Source of the DNA: an uncultured Collinsella sp.
GTDB lineage: Bacteria; Actinomycetota; Coriobacteriia; Coriobacteriales; Coriobacteriaceae
Direction: 5' to 3'
Assembly (NCBI GenBank): GCA_900541725.1
Contig: UQLB01000013.1
Coordinates: 1-62,766 of the forward strand
Length of the DNA stretch: 62,766 bases
The notes beneath the pieces were generated by a model. It did no database searches. It saw only the letters and a list, made by a program, of their open reading frames with translations, and was not told the DNA's origin. Below are positions 26,448-35,347 of this stretch, in pieces. How positions within the stretch are numbered: position 1 is the first letter of the stretch; every line of letters begins with the position of its first letter. The translations under genes and the position numbers were made by a program.

Positions 26448-27152
26448 ATGGGCGTCGTCGATCCCTTTTCTGTTGCTCGGTCCGCGGGGCTTGAGCTGAT
26501 CGGGAAGTCCGAGGGCCTCACGCTCACCGACGGCACGATGGAGCTGCGTGCCGATTTTGGCCGCATGCTTCCACGGCTCAAGCAGGGCCGTCTGCAGCAA
26601 GAACTGCTGGTAAAGGCTGCGCGCGCAAAAGGCATCGAGCGCCCATGGGCGATTGATGCAACGGCAGGCTTTGGCGAGGATTCGCTGCTGTTGGCGGCCG
26701 CGGGCTTTACGGTCGATCTGTATGAGCAGGACTGCGTGATTGCGGCGCTTCTTCAGGATGCTTTGGAGCGCGCAGCGGATGATCCGGCGCTTGCGACTTC
26801 CGTGGCGCGCATGCGCCTGCATGCGGGCGAGGACAGCATTGCAGGCCTTCGTCAAACCGTCGAGCTGCTCGAGCAGGGCGAGCTCGCAGCACCCGACGTG
26901 GTGTACCTGGACCCCATGTTTCCCGAGCGCACCAAGAGCGCGGCGGTGAAAAAGAAGTTCCAGCTCCTACATCATCTGGAGCAGCCATGTGCCGATGAGG
27001 AGACGCTGGTCGAAGCTGCGCTTGCGGTGCACCCGCGCAAGGTCGTTATCAAGCGACCGGTGAAGGGGCCACTGCTTGCCGGCGTTAAGCCGAGCTATCA
27101 ACTTGCGGGCAAGGCCGTTCGTTACGATGTTTTGGTGCCGCCGCGCCCGTAG
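26448..27152 (+). CDS. rsmJ: 16S rRNA (guanine-N2)-methyltransferase RsmJ-like
   Basis: 234 residues. The family signature is well kept: DATAGFGEDSLLLAAAGF (SAM loop), the acidic strand VDLYEQD, the catalytic YLDPMFPERTKSAAVKKK and a late VVIKRPVKGP. RsmJ adds a methyl group to G1516 of 16S rRNA in E. coli. AAGGAG precedes the ATG. It is the second rRNA methyltransferase within 2 kb but is separately transcribed. Confidence 0.88.
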   Translation: MGVVDPFSVARSAGLELIGKSEGLTLTDGTMELRADFGRMLPRLKQGRLQQELLVKAARAKGIERPWAIDATAGFGEDSLLLAAAGFTVDLYEQDCVIAALLQDALERAADDPALATSVARMRLHAGEDSIAGLRQTVELLEQGELAAPDVVYLDPMFPERTKSAAVKKKFQLLHHLEQPCADEETLVEAALAVHPRKVVIKRPVKGPLLAGVKPSYQLAGKAVRYDVLVPPRP

Positions 27153-27200
27153 CTTGCGTGCGATTACCGGGGCTTCGCTAGCGCCGTGCCGATGCGGTCC

Positions 27201-27497
27201 CTATTTCCAAGGGTGCGACGTCAGGTGCCAGCCGCCGCAGTATTCACATTTGTAGCAGGCCAAACCACGCCGCCCGCGGTTTTCGCAGTCGGCCATAACT
27301 GCCTCGGCCTCGGCGCGTGTGTCGTAACGGTTTTTGCGTTCGCACGACTTGTAACGCCAGGCTTCATCGCGCTCGGCGTCTAGGGCGTCGCGGCGCTCGT
27401 CCTCGCGCGCAAACAGGTCGCTCATATCGCCGCCGGTAGCAGCGCCCAAAAACTCGCTTTTTGCCTTTGACCAGGCGGCCCGCTTTTTGCTTCCCAT
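27201..27497 (-). CDS. Small zinc-ribbon-like hypothetical protein
   Basis: 98 residues. The N-terminal half is basic then acidic with no clear fold. The C-terminal half (SCERKNRYDTRAEAEAVM, then ACYKCEYCGGWHLTSHPWK) has a Cys-Cys-Cys-His cluster and resembles small actinobacterial zinc-binding proteins ending CGGWHLT. I prefer ATG 27497 with GAGAGG upstream; a TTG at 27518 would add seven residues. Function unknown; the pattern suggests binding of nucleic acid or metal. Confidence 0.65.
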   Translation of the reverse strand: MGSKKRAAWSKAKSEFLGAATGGDMSDLFAREDERRDALDAERDEAWRYKSCERKNRYDTRAEAEAVMADCENRGRRGLACYKCEYCGGWHLTSHPWK

Positions 27498-27571
27498 CTG
27501 CTTCGCGCCTCTCTCCAAACGCTGGTATCATTGCCCAATCAAAGTGATACCAATAAACGTGAGGTCGCCGC

Positions 27572-28063
27572 GTGATGATCAGAAAAACCCTCGATACCGA
27601 CATTCCCGCCGTCATGGCTATCTATGACGCGGCCCGCGCCTTTATGCGCGCGCATGGCAACGCCACGCAGTGGCCCGAGGGCACGCCTTCTGCCGAGCAG
27701 CTGGCTGCCGATATCGCCGCCGGTGGCAGCTATGTGTGCGAAGTCGACGGCCGCGTGGTAGCGACGTTTGCCTTTCTCCCGGGGCCGGACAGCTCCTACG
27801 ATGCGATCGAGGGCGGCCAGTGGCACGGCGACGCCCCGTATGCTGTGCTGCACCGCGTGGCATCCGACGGCACCACGCATGGCGTTGCGGCCGCGATGTT
27901 TGCCTTTGCCAAGGAACGTATCGACCATCTGCGTATCGACACGCACCAAGATAACCTGCCTATGCAGGGTGCCATCGCCAAGGCCGGGTTTAAGCGCGCC
28001 GGTATCGTATATGTGTCGGACGGTACGCCGCGCGTCGCGTTTGATTGGCTGCGCGAGGCATAA
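27572..28063 (+). CDS. GNAT-family N-acetyltransferase
   Basis: 163 residues. The start MMIRKTLDTDIPAVMAIYDAAR and the central strands (YVCEVDGRVVATFAFL), followed by HGVAAAMFAFAKERIDHLRIDTH and an N-L-PMQGAIAKAGF motif, match GNAT enzymes. These transfer acetyl from acetyl-CoA to an amine. The canonical Q/RxxGxG/A loop is weak, here replaced by VASDGTTHGVA. GTG 27572 and ATG 27575 are both possible starts. A terminator follows 38 bp behind the stop. Confidence 0.8.
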   Translation: MMIRKTLDTDIPAVMAIYDAARAFMRAHGNATQWPEGTPSAEQLAADIAAGGSYVCEVDGRVVATFAFLPGPDSSYDAIEGGQWHGDAPYAVLHRVASDGTTHGVAAAMFAFAKERIDHLRIDTHQDNLPMQGAIAKAGFKRAGIVYVSDGTPRVAFDWLREA

Positions 28064-28101
28064 AGGCCGAGTCACATACCAGCGTTTCACCGAAATGAAA
28101 G

Positions 28102-28124
28102 TGGCCCCGAGTGGGGCCATTTTT
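28102..28124 (+). terminator. Intrinsic terminator after GNAT gene
   Basis: TGGCCCC/GGGGCCA 7-bp stem with a GAGT loop, then TTTTT. Confidence 0.85.
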
Positions 28125-28367
28125 GGTAAAACGCGTTGTTGTGGGGCTCGCGTTGTTATCGCCCCAGATGAGCCCGGGCAGACAAAAAGGGAGGTGCCGG
28201 CTTTCGCAAGGCGCGAACCTACGAAAATCGCCGCGCGGCAACGCGGGGCGATGAGCTCGGTCGGGGGATAGGGCCCGCTTCGCCCGCCGGCACGTAAATT
28301 GTATCATCCAGTGTGGAACGAGGATGCCTGTTGCCGCGTGCGATGGGCTTGTAATAAGAGGAGAGCC
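28125..28367 (+). promoter_or_regulatory. Leader/promoter region of the TetM-like gene
   Basis: With the preceding terminator this makes a gap of about 300 bp without a gene. It is G+C-rich and has several short complementary stretches (for example CGCGCGG and CCGGC blocks). A likely -10 TATCAT occurs at 28302-28307, 60 nt before the GTG start. No leader peptide with a ribosome site was recognised. Confidence 0.35.
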
Positions 28368-30371
28368 GTGTCGAAGCAAGCGGTCGTTGGAATCTTGGCG
28401 CATGTCGATGCCGGCAAGACCACGTTGGCCGAGGCCATGCTGTTCAACGCGGGTCGCATTCGCAAGCGCGGCCGCGTGGACGATGGCGATTCGCATCTGG
28501 ATACGAACGAGATTGAGCGCGAGCGCGGCATTACGATTTTCTCGTCGCAGGCCGTGCTCGACCATGGCGATACCCACGTCATGCTCGTGGATGCACCGGG
28601 GCATGTCGATTTTTCTGCTGAGGCGGAGCGCACGCTGCGCGCACTCGACTATGCGATTTTGGTTGTGGGCGCCAACGATGGCGTGCAGGGGCATACCGAA
28701 ACCCTGTGGCGCCTGCTTGCGCGCTATGACATTCCGACGTTCATCTATATCAACAAAATCGATTTGGAGAATCCCGGCCGCGATGTTTTGCTGGCACAGC
28801 TTGGGCAGCGTCTTTCCGAAGGCTGCTTGGATGCCAACGAACTGCTGGCGGGCGGTGCCGTTCAGGAGGACGCTGCTGCGTTGGACGAGGCGGCGCTCGA
28901 GGAGTTTCTTGAAGCGGGTGAGCTTTCCGTCGCAACGCTGTCGCGCATGGTTGCCGAGCGCAAGCTCTTTCCCTGTTTTGCCGGCTCGGCGCTCAAGGAC
29001 CAGGGCGTGGACGAGCTGCTGGATGGTATATGCGCGCTGATGCGTGAACGGGCATGGCACCCGGAGTTTGCCGCGCGCGCCTACCGTGTGAGCCGCGGGG
29101 ATCGCGGCGAGCGCTTGGCATGGGTTAAAGTGACCGGCGGCACGCTGCATGCCAAACAGCTGATTAACGGACGTTCCGGCGCCGAGGCATGGGAGCAAAA
29201 GATCGACCAGGTGCGCATCTATAACGGCGAAAAGTATGAGCTTGCCCAAGAAGTTGCTGCTGGCGGTATTTGTGCCGTGACGGGTCTTGCGCACGTTCGC
29301 CCAGGGGACGCCCTGGGCGCGGAGCCCGTGGGCGATGCGCCCGTCATTGCGCCAGTTCTCACCTATACGGTGCTTCCGGGCGAACACGACGTCCATACGG
29401 TGTTCAAAGCGTTGACTGAGTTGGCGGACGAAGATCCCATGCTCGGCGTAAGCTGGAATACGCATCTTGAGCAGATTCATTTGCAGTTGATGGGCGCCGT
29501 GCAACTCGAGGTCGTGCAGCGGGTGTTGGCCGATCGCTTTGGCCTTGCGGTCGAGTTTGAGCCCGGCGGCATCCTCTATAAGGAGACCATTTCGCAGCCG
29601 GTCGAGGGCGTGGGTCACTTTGAGCCACTGCGCCACTATGCCGAGGTGCATCTGCGCCTGGAGCCGTTGCCGGCGGGCTCGGGTGTACAGTTTGGCACCG
29701 TGACCTCGACCGACGAGCTCGATCTTAACTGGCAGCGTCTGGCGCTCACCAACGCCATGGAGCGCGATCATCTGGGCGTGCTGACCGGCTCGCCCATCAC
29801 CGATGTGTGCATTACGCTCACAGGTGGCCGCGCGCATGTCAAACACACCGAGGGCGGCGATTTTCGCCAGGCCACGTATCGCGCGATTCGCCAGGGGCTC
29901 ATGCGGGCACGTGAGGCCGGCGCGGCGGTGCTGTTGGAGCCGTGGTACCACTTTGAGCTCGAGGTGCCGGGGGAGTGCGTGGGCCGGGCGCTCTCGGATG
30001 CCACGCGCATGGGTGCCGAGTACGAGCCGCCGACGATGGCGGGCGACCGAGCGAAGCTTGTGGGTCGCGTGCCGGCATCCGAGGTGCAGGATTATGCGCT
30101 GGAGGTGGCTGCCTACACGAGCGGTCGCGGGCATCTGTACCTCGAGTTCGCCGGCTATGCGGCTTGCCATGATGCCGAGCACGTAATCGAGACGGCCGCC
30201 TATGAGCCCGAGGCCGATCTGCCCAACACGCCCGACTCGGTCTTTTGCTCTCACGGCGCCGGTTACACGGTCAAATGGTACGACGTACCCGCCGCGGCAC
30301 ACGTAAAGGTCGGTCCCACCACCTTCCGCCCCTGGCGAGCAGCAGACGCGGAGTTTTTCGGCCACATGTGA
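28368..30371 (+). CDS. TetM/TetO-like translation GTPase (ribosomal-protection family)
   Basis: 667 residues, slightly longer than Tet(M). GTPase motifs are G1 AHVDAGKTTL, G2 ERGITIFSS, G3 DAPGHVDF and G4 NKID. The EF-G-like domains II-V follow, with LMGAVQLEVVQRVLADRFG and GVGHFEPLRHYAEV. Ribosomal-protection proteins remove tetracycline from the 30S subunit. Here the domain IV tip, YSPVS-like in Tet(M), reads HTEGGDF, so drug specificity is doubtful. An OtrA-like or housekeeping role is possible. The start is GTG 28368 behind AGAGGAG. The last codon and stop (ATG TGA) lie inside a REP-like element. Confidence 0.83.
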   Translation: MSKQAVVGILAHVDAGKTTLAEAMLFNAGRIRKRGRVDDGDSHLDTNEIERERGITIFSSQAVLDHGDTHVMLVDAPGHVDFSAEAERTLRALDYAILVVGANDGVQGHTETLWRLLARYDIPTFIYINKIDLENPGRDVLLAQLGQRLSEGCLDANELLAGGAVQEDAAALDEAALEEFLEAGELSVATLSRMVAERKLFPCFAGSALKDQGVDELLDGICALMRERAWHPEFAARAYRVSRGDRGERLAWVKVTGGTLHAKQLINGRSGAEAWEQKIDQVRIYNGEKYELAQEVAAGGICAVTGLAHVRPGDALGAEPVGDAPVIAPVLTYTVLPGEHDVHTVFKALTELADEDPMLGVSWNTHLEQIHLQLMGAVQLEVVQRVLADRFGLAVEFEPGGILYKETISQPVEGVGHFEPLRHYAEVHLRLEPLPAGSGVQFGTVTSTDELDLNWQRLALTNAMERDHLGVLTGSPITDVCITLTGGRAHVKHTEGGDFRQATYRAIRQGLMRAREAGAAVLLEPWYHFELEVPGECVGRALSDATRMGAEYEPPTMAGDRAKLVGRVPASEVQDYALEVAAYTSGRGHLYLEFAGYAACHDAEHVIETAAYEPEADLPNTPDSVFCSHGAGYTVKWYDVPAAAHVKVGPTTFRPWRAADAEFFGHM

Positions 30372-30396
30372 CAAAGTGGCAGTTCCTTTGTTGCAT
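30366..30396. repeat. REP-like palindrome E, overlapping the TetM-like stop codon
   Basis: ATGTGACAAAG ... CCTTTGTTGCAT: a partly decayed copy of the element seen at 34091 and 35348. The stop TGA (30369-30371) and the last Met codon are part of it. Confidence 0.55.
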
Positions 30397-30400
30397 GCTA

Positions 30401-30437
30401 TTGGTATAACTCGGTATAAGTTGGTATAACTATTACC
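30401..30437 (+). repeat. Tandem 10-bp iterons in a promoter region
   Basis: TTGGTATAAC, TCGGTATAAG and TTGGTATAAC follow one another at an exact 10-bp period, then TATTACC. They end 28 bp before the start of the AAA ATPase gene. Each unit can serve as a -10-like TATAA. A 10-bp period puts each copy on nearly the same helix face, as for cooperative operator sites. Confidence 0.6.
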
Positions 30438-30464
30438 AGGGTTTACCGATCCGAGGAGGCCGAC

Positions 30465-31583
30465 ATGAATCCAAATCCCTTTAAGCCAACGGCAGGCAAG
30501 CGGCCTCCGATGCTCATCGGTCGAGAGTCGGTCATCGAAGATTTCGAGGAGGGGCTCGATAACGGCGCTGGAGCGCCGGGCAGGCTCATGCTCATTACGG
30601 GAAACCGCGGCTGCGGCAAGACGGTTCTCCTGCGGGAGCTGCAACGTCTAGCCAATGAGCGTGGATGGGCGGTTGTCTCCGATTCCGCTTCGTTTGGCTT
30701 ATGCGACCGCCTGGCCGACGCGCTTCGCTCGAATAAGCCCGTTGTGACCTCAATGGAGTTTGGGCCGTCGTTTGGTAGGATGTCGGTCGAGGCGGCGCGT
30801 GCAAAGGGCGAAACGTTGCGAAGGCTGGTCAACGAGCGTCTCAAGAAGCTCGGTCCAGGCAAGGGCATATTGTTTGCGATTGACGAGGCCCAATCGGCGT
30901 CTATCGAGGAGCTGGCGGCCCTTGCCGTTCTCTATCAGCAGGTGCTCGGAGACCAGGATGCCACGGGCTTGTCCGATAGCGACCAGCGCGGTCTTGCGCT
31001 GGTGCTCGCCGGCTTACCCAGTATGGTTGATGACTTGCTCGAAGAGCCGAGCGTGACGTTTTTGCGGCGTGCCCAGCAGCGTACGCTGGGGGCGATTTCT
31101 TTGCCCAAAGTGCGCGATTCATATATCCAGACGGTCAAAGACGCTGGTCTTTACGTTGATGCGGAGACGGCGGACCTTGCGGCGCGCAAGAGCATGGGGC
31201 ATCCCTATATGGTTCAGCTGGTGGGCTATTACATGTGGCGGTCTGCTGTCCGGCGTGGCTCGCAGGTCATTGAAGAGCGCGATGTTGAGGCTGGGCACGC
31301 GGATGCCGTCTCCGAGTTCTACGAAGCGGTTGACGCGCCCCTGTATTACGGGCTGCGCAGTCCACAGCGCCTATTTATCGAGGCCATGGCAGTTGACGGG
31401 GGCAAGCCGACGCGCATGGCGGACATCATTGAGCGCTGTGATCGCACTCAGAGCTGGGCGAGTAAATATCGCGCAAGCCTGATTCGCGAGCGCGTCATCG
31501 AGGCTGCCGGATACGGCCTCGTCCGGTTTACCGTGCCCATGCTGGGCGCGTACATTCGCGATCGAGTTATATGGCATGAGTAG
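30465..31583 (+). CDS. AAA/STAND-like ATPase with C-terminal winged helix (paralogue 1)
   Basis: 372 residues. It starts MNPNPFKPTAGKRPPMLIGRE, then Walker A GNRGCGKT (about 46-53) and Walker B GILFAIDEAQ. The sensor region is AGLPSMVDDLLEEP and FLRRAQQRTLG. Residues ~300-372 form a winged-helix-like domain (MADIIERCDR ... RERVIEAAGYGLVRFTVP). The order NPF-start, AAA_16-type ATPase and wHTH suggests a signal-transduction ATPase rather than a transporter. It is clearly paralogous to the protein at 34130-35230. Its gene overlaps the UvrA-like gene by 8 bp, so the two form an operon. GGAGG precedes the ATG; iterons lie upstream. Confidence 0.8.
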   Translation: MNPNPFKPTAGKRPPMLIGRESVIEDFEEGLDNGAGAPGRLMLITGNRGCGKTVLLRELQRLANERGWAVVSDSASFGLCDRLADALRSNKPVVTSMEFGPSFGRMSVEAARAKGETLRRLVNERLKKLGPGKGILFAIDEAQSASIEELAALAVLYQQVLGDQDATGLSDSDQRGLALVLAGLPSMVDDLLEEPSVTFLRRAQQRTLGAISLPKVRDSYIQTVKDAGLYVDAETADLAARKSMGHPYMVQLVGYYMWRSAVRRGSQVIEERDVEAGHADAVSEFYEAVDAPLYYGLRSPQRLFIEAMAVDGGKPTRMADIIERCDRTQSWASKYRASLIRERVIEAAGYGLVRFTVPMLGAYIRDRVIWHE

Positions 31584-34089
31584 GGTGATAAAGGTGACGG
31601 AACAGAAGATGAACCCGCAGGCTATCGAGGTGCGTGGCGCGCGCGTCCATAACCTCAAAGACATCGATATCGATATTCCGCTGGGAAAGCTCGTGGGCAT
31701 TGCCGGCGTGTCGGGTTCGGGCAAGAGTTCGCTGGCACTCGGGGTTCTTTATGCTGAGGGCTCGCGTCGCTACTTGGAAGCACTCAGCACCTATACTCGA
31801 CGTCGCCTAACGCAGGCCGAACACGCCCAGGTGGACGAGGTGCTGCACGTGCCGGCGGCGCTCGCATTGCATCAGCGCCCCAGCGTGCCGGGCGTGCGTT
31901 CTACCTTTGGCACCATGACCGAGCTCAACAACAGCCTGCGTCTGCTCTTTAGCCGCTGTGCCCATCACGTGTGCCCGCATTGCGGGGCGCGTTTGGAGCC
32001 GAGCCTCAACGTAGCGGCTGGCCTGTCACTCACGTGCTCCGCATGCGGCCGCGAATTCTACGCGCCGAGTGCCGAGGATTTGGCTTTCAATAGCGGCGGC
32101 GCGTGTCCCACTTGTGGCGGCACCGGCGTTATGCGCGAGGTGGACGAGGCGAGCCTGGTGCCCGACGAGTCAAAGACTATCAACGAAGGTGCGGTGCTTC
32201 CCTGGGGTACGCTCATGTGGGATCTGATGAAGCAGGTAGCCGGCGAGATGGGCGTACGCACCGACGTGCCGTTTAACCAGCTCACGCCTCAAGAGCGCGA
32301 CATCGTGTTTCACGGCCCGGCGGTTAAGAAGCACATTCTCTACGTTCCCAAAAACGGCGAGGGCGCCACGCCGCTCGACTTTACCTATTACAACGCCGTC
32401 TATACCGTCGAGAACGCACTCGCAAAGGTCAAAGACGATAAGGGTCTCAAACGCGTTGCACGCTTTTTGCGCGAGGGGCCATGCCGTGACTGTGGCGGCA
32501 CGCGTCTCTCCGAGGCCGCACGCCAGCCCCAGGTACGCGGTATCAATCTGGCACAGGCCGCGGCCATGACGCTTGGTGATGCGGTTGAGTGGGTGCGCGA
32601 GGTGCCCGCATCCTTGCCGACCGAGATGCAGCCCATGGCGACGGATATCTGCGATTCGTTTTTGGGTGCGGCCCGTCGCCTGGTCGATTTGGGCCTCGAT
32701 TATCTTTCGCTCGACCGCGCCGGCGCCACGCTCTCCACGGGTGAGCGCCAGCGCGTCCAGCTTGCTCGCGTGGTGCGCAACCGATCGACGGGCGTGCTCT
32801 ATGTGCTGGACGAGCCTTCGATCGGCTTGCATCCCGCCAATGTCGACGGCTTGGTGGGCGTGATGCGCGATCTGGTGGATGACGGCAACACCGTGGTTGT
32901 TGTCGACCACGATACGCGCGTACTGGTGGAAGCCGACTATCTGGTCGAGATGGGCCCCGTTGCCGGAGCGGGTGGTGGTAATGTGATTGCCGCTGGCACG
33001 GTAGACGAGGTCGAGCAAGCGCGGGACAGCCGCATCGCTTCGTTTTTGCGTGCCGAGCCCAAGCGCTTGCGTTCACAGGTGGCTGACGACGAAATGTTCG
33101 ACCAGGGCCACATCCGCATGGCGACCGATACCATCCATACCGTCAAACCGCTCGAAGTCGATATCCCGCGCGGCCGCTTGGTCGCGGTGACGGGTGTTTC
33201 GGGTTCGGGTAAGACGACGTTGGTGCTCGAGACGCTCATCCCGGCGCTTAAGGCGCAGGCAGCTGGCGAGCGTCTGCCGGGGCACGTGCGTTGGGTCGAT
33301 GCCGAGGGCATTGCCCGCGCCAACCTGATTGACGCTACGCCCATTGGCGCCAATGTTCGCTCGACGGTGGCAACTTATGCCGACATCCATGACGAGCTGC
33401 GCCGCGCCTTTGCCCGTACGCCCGAGGCTAAGGCAGCTGGCTACAAGGCGGGCGCCTTTAGCTACAACACCGGCGCCTTGCGCTGCCCTACGTGCGACGG
33501 CACGGGCTCGATATCGCTCGACGTGCAGTTTTTGCCCGACGTCGAGATCGTCTGCCCGGCATGTCGCGGTTCGCGTTATGCGGACGCGGCTTCGCATATC
33601 CATCGTGAGGGCAAGGACGGGAGTCTGCTTACGTTGCCGCAGCTCATGGACATGAGTGTGGACGAGGCCCTCGACGCCACGGTGGGACTCAAGAAGGTTC
33701 AGACGCGCTTGCAGACCTTGCACGACCTGGGCTTGGGCTATCTCACGCTCGGCGAGCCCACACCGGCGCTCTCGGGCGGCGAGGCTCAGCGCCTTAAGCT
33801 CGCGAGCGAGATGGGCCGCGTGCAGGACGATGCCGTATTCGTATTCGACGAGCCCACGATCGGCCTACATCCGCTCGATGTTCAGGTGTTGCTGAGTGTG
33901 TTCGACGGCCTTGTTGCCAAAGGCGCCACGGTTATCGTGATCGAGCACGATCTCGACCTTATCCGTAACGCCGATTACGTGATCGACATGGGCCCGGGCG
34001 GTGGCGACGCCGGCGGGCAAATCGTCTGCGCCGGCACGCCGGGCGACATCGCAGCCTGCTCCAAGAGCATTACCGGCCGCTATCTATAG
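31576..34089 (+). CDS. UvrA-like ABC protein, class II (UvrA2/DrrC-like)
   Basis: 837 residues, about 100 shorter than canonical UvrA. Two ABC modules: Walker A GVSGSGKSS and GVSGSGKTT, signatures LSTGERQR and LSGGEAQR, Walker B LYVLDEPSIGLH and VFVFDEPTIGLH. Zinc knuckles CPHCG/CSACG/CPTCGGTG and CPTCDGTG/CPACRGSR are kept. The stretch between the first CPHCG and CSACG is only about 20 residues, so the UvrB-binding domain is essentially absent. UvrA2 proteins are linked with drug or DNA-damage tolerance rather than core excision repair. The start overlaps the upstream ATPase gene; ATG 31609 is an alternative start. Confidence 0.88.
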   Translation: MSRVIKVTEQKMNPQAIEVRGARVHNLKDIDIDIPLGKLVGIAGVSGSGKSSLALGVLYAEGSRRYLEALSTYTRRRLTQAEHAQVDEVLHVPAALALHQRPSVPGVRSTFGTMTELNNSLRLLFSRCAHHVCPHCGARLEPSLNVAAGLSLTCSACGREFYAPSAEDLAFNSGGACPTCGGTGVMREVDEASLVPDESKTINEGAVLPWGTLMWDLMKQVAGEMGVRTDVPFNQLTPQERDIVFHGPAVKKHILYVPKNGEGATPLDFTYYNAVYTVENALAKVKDDKGLKRVARFLREGPCRDCGGTRLSEAARQPQVRGINLAQAAAMTLGDAVEWVREVPASLPTEMQPMATDICDSFLGAARRLVDLGLDYLSLDRAGATLSTGERQRVQLARVVRNRSTGVLYVLDEPSIGLHPANVDGLVGVMRDLVDDGNTVVVVDHDTRVLVEADYLVEMGPVAGAGGGNVIAAGTVDEVEQARDSRIASFLRAEPKRLRSQVADDEMFDQGHIRMATDTIHTVKPLEVDIPRGRLVAVTGVSGSGKTTLVLETLIPALKAQAAGERLPGHVRWVDAEGIARANLIDATPIGANVRSTVATYADIHDELRRAFARTPEAKAAGYKAGAFSYNTGALRCPTCDGTGSISLDVQFLPDVEIVCPACRGSRYADAASHIHREGKDGSLLTLPQLMDMSVDEALDATVGLKKVQTRLQTLHDLGLGYLTLGEPTPALSGGEAQRLKLASEMGRVQDDAVFVFDEPTIGLHPLDVQVLLSVFDGLVAKGATVIVIEHDLDLIRNADYVIDMGPGGGDAGGQIVCAGTPGDIAACSKSITGRYL

Positions 34090-34090
34090 C

Positions 34091-34125
34091 CAATGTGACA
34101 AAGGGACAGCCCCTTTGCCTCATTG
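34091..34125. repeat. REP-like palindrome F
   Basis: CAATGTGACAAAGGGAC and CCCCTTTGCCTCATTG form an imperfect hairpin directly behind the uvrA2-like stop and 4 bp before the convergent ATPase stop. It shares ATGTGACAAAGGGACAG with the copy at 35348. Confidence 0.65.
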
Positions 34126-34129
34126 ATGT

Positions 34130-35230
34130 CTATTTCACGCATTGAGCCGCGAGATAGTCGCGGAAGAATGGCAATTCAAATGCGACGAGCCCTCGTCCTC
34201 GTTCCCCGATGATGCCGGCATCTATCATGCGGCGTCGGTAGCGGGAGACCTGCTGTGGCGAACGCTTAAGGCGCTCGACAAGGTCAGCGGTGGTGGACTC
34301 TTCCTCGTCATCGAGCATGGCGATGAGGAATCGCTTGTCCTCTGCAGTGAGTTCCCGATAGGTTGCCGCGAGGATTCGGTCGTCCATCTCGTCGCGCGCG
34401 ATTTTGATTCCCAGGTCAAAGTCGCGCGACGAGATTTCCTTCGAATCGCTTGTGAGATCCCAGGCACGGTAGCCTACGAGTTGCAATAGGAAGGGAAAAC
34501 CAGAGATCGAGCGAACGGCTCTATCGATTCCCTCGGCATCTGCCAGGCGATCGTTTTCCTGGATCGTGCGAATCAAGGCCTCGCGTACGTCATAGTCGGC
34601 AATGCGACCCAGATGATATTGTTGGGCGCGGCGAAGGAACGAGACCGTCTTGTGGTTCAGCAACGTCGAGACGTTGTTGGGAAGTCCCGCCATGAGCAGT
34701 GCGACGCGTTTTCCATCGGTCACAAAGTGCTGATACGTCGCTGCGAGCTGAATCATCTCGTCGAGTGTCGGGTCCACCTCGTCAACCGTGACGAGCAGAC
34801 CGGTGCCCGCCTCGTTGAGCTGGTCGATGATGTCGCTCATGCGATAGCGCCAGGTTGAGGCATCGTGAACGCGATTGACCTCAATGCTGCCGAGCGGTGC
34901 AATTCCAAGCCCAGTGACTTCGAAGTTGTTAGACGGGTCGATGAGATGGCCGGCAGCACGTTTCGCCCCGAACTCGATTTCCTCAAGCATTCCCGAGAGC
35001 GCGGTCGTCTTTACGGCTATCCAGCCGTGGGATTCCGCCCTTGTCGCGAGCGACGACATGAGAGCGGTTTTACCGGTTCCACGCGCGCCTGAGAAAATCG
35101 AGGTCAATTCTGGGCGCCTGCGCTGGCTCAAGAAGGCACGGTCCAAATCCCGAATAATCTGTTGTCTGCCAGCGAGATGGGCAGGAACCTCACCAAAACT
35201 GGGGGTAAACGGGTTCTCGAGATATTTCAC
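34130..35230 (-). CDS. AAA/STAND-like ATPase with C-terminal winged helix (paralogue 2)
   Basis: 366 residues. It begins KYLENPFTPSFGEVPAHLAGR, then Walker A GARGTGKT, Walker B GLLVTVDEVD, the sensor block AGLPNNVSTLLNHKTVSFLRRAQQYHLG (shared with paralogue 1 as AGLP-x-FLRRAQQ-LG), and a C-terminal winged helix (TTADLVERLKRSPQQVSRYRRR, GLVAFELPFFRDYL; read in parts). The start is GTG 35230 behind AAAGGAGAG. It faces the uvrA2-like gene tail-to-tail. The A+T-rich upstream region has two TTAATT boxes. Role unknown; DNA-binding regulation by an NTP-driven switch is an inference from the domains. Confidence 0.8.
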   Translation of the reverse strand: MKYLENPFTPSFGEVPAHLAGRQQIIRDLDRAFLSQRRRPELTSIFSGARGTGKTALMSSLATRAESHGWIAVKTTALSGMLEEIEFGAKRAAGHLIDPSNNFEVTGLGIAPLGSIEVNRVHDASTWRYRMSDIIDQLNEAGTGLLVTVDEVDPTLDEMIQLAATYQHFVTDGKRVALLMAGLPNNVSTLLNHKTVSFLRRAQQYHLGRIADYDVREALIRTIQENDRLADAEGIDRAVRSISGFPFLLQLVGYRAWDLTSDSKEISSRDFDLGIKIARDEMDDRILAATYRELTAEDKRFLIAMLDDEEESTTADLVERLKRSPQQVSRYRRRMIDAGIIGERGRGLVAFELPFFRDYLAAQCVK

Positions 35231-35347
35231 AAAGCTCTCCTTTCACATCGCCGTTTAATTTCATTTTATTTTAGTTAATTCTGATTAAAAATGGGGGCTC
35301 TTTATCTAGAGCATCAATTAGGCGTGTGTGCCATCGGCGCGGCGCTT

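Noticed and set aside
27990..30644. Very long open frame antisense to the TetM-like gene (about 880 codons)
   Set aside because: It mirrors a gene with complete GTPase motifs, has no ribosome site or recognisable domain, and such long shadows are expected in high-G+C DNA with strong third-position bias.
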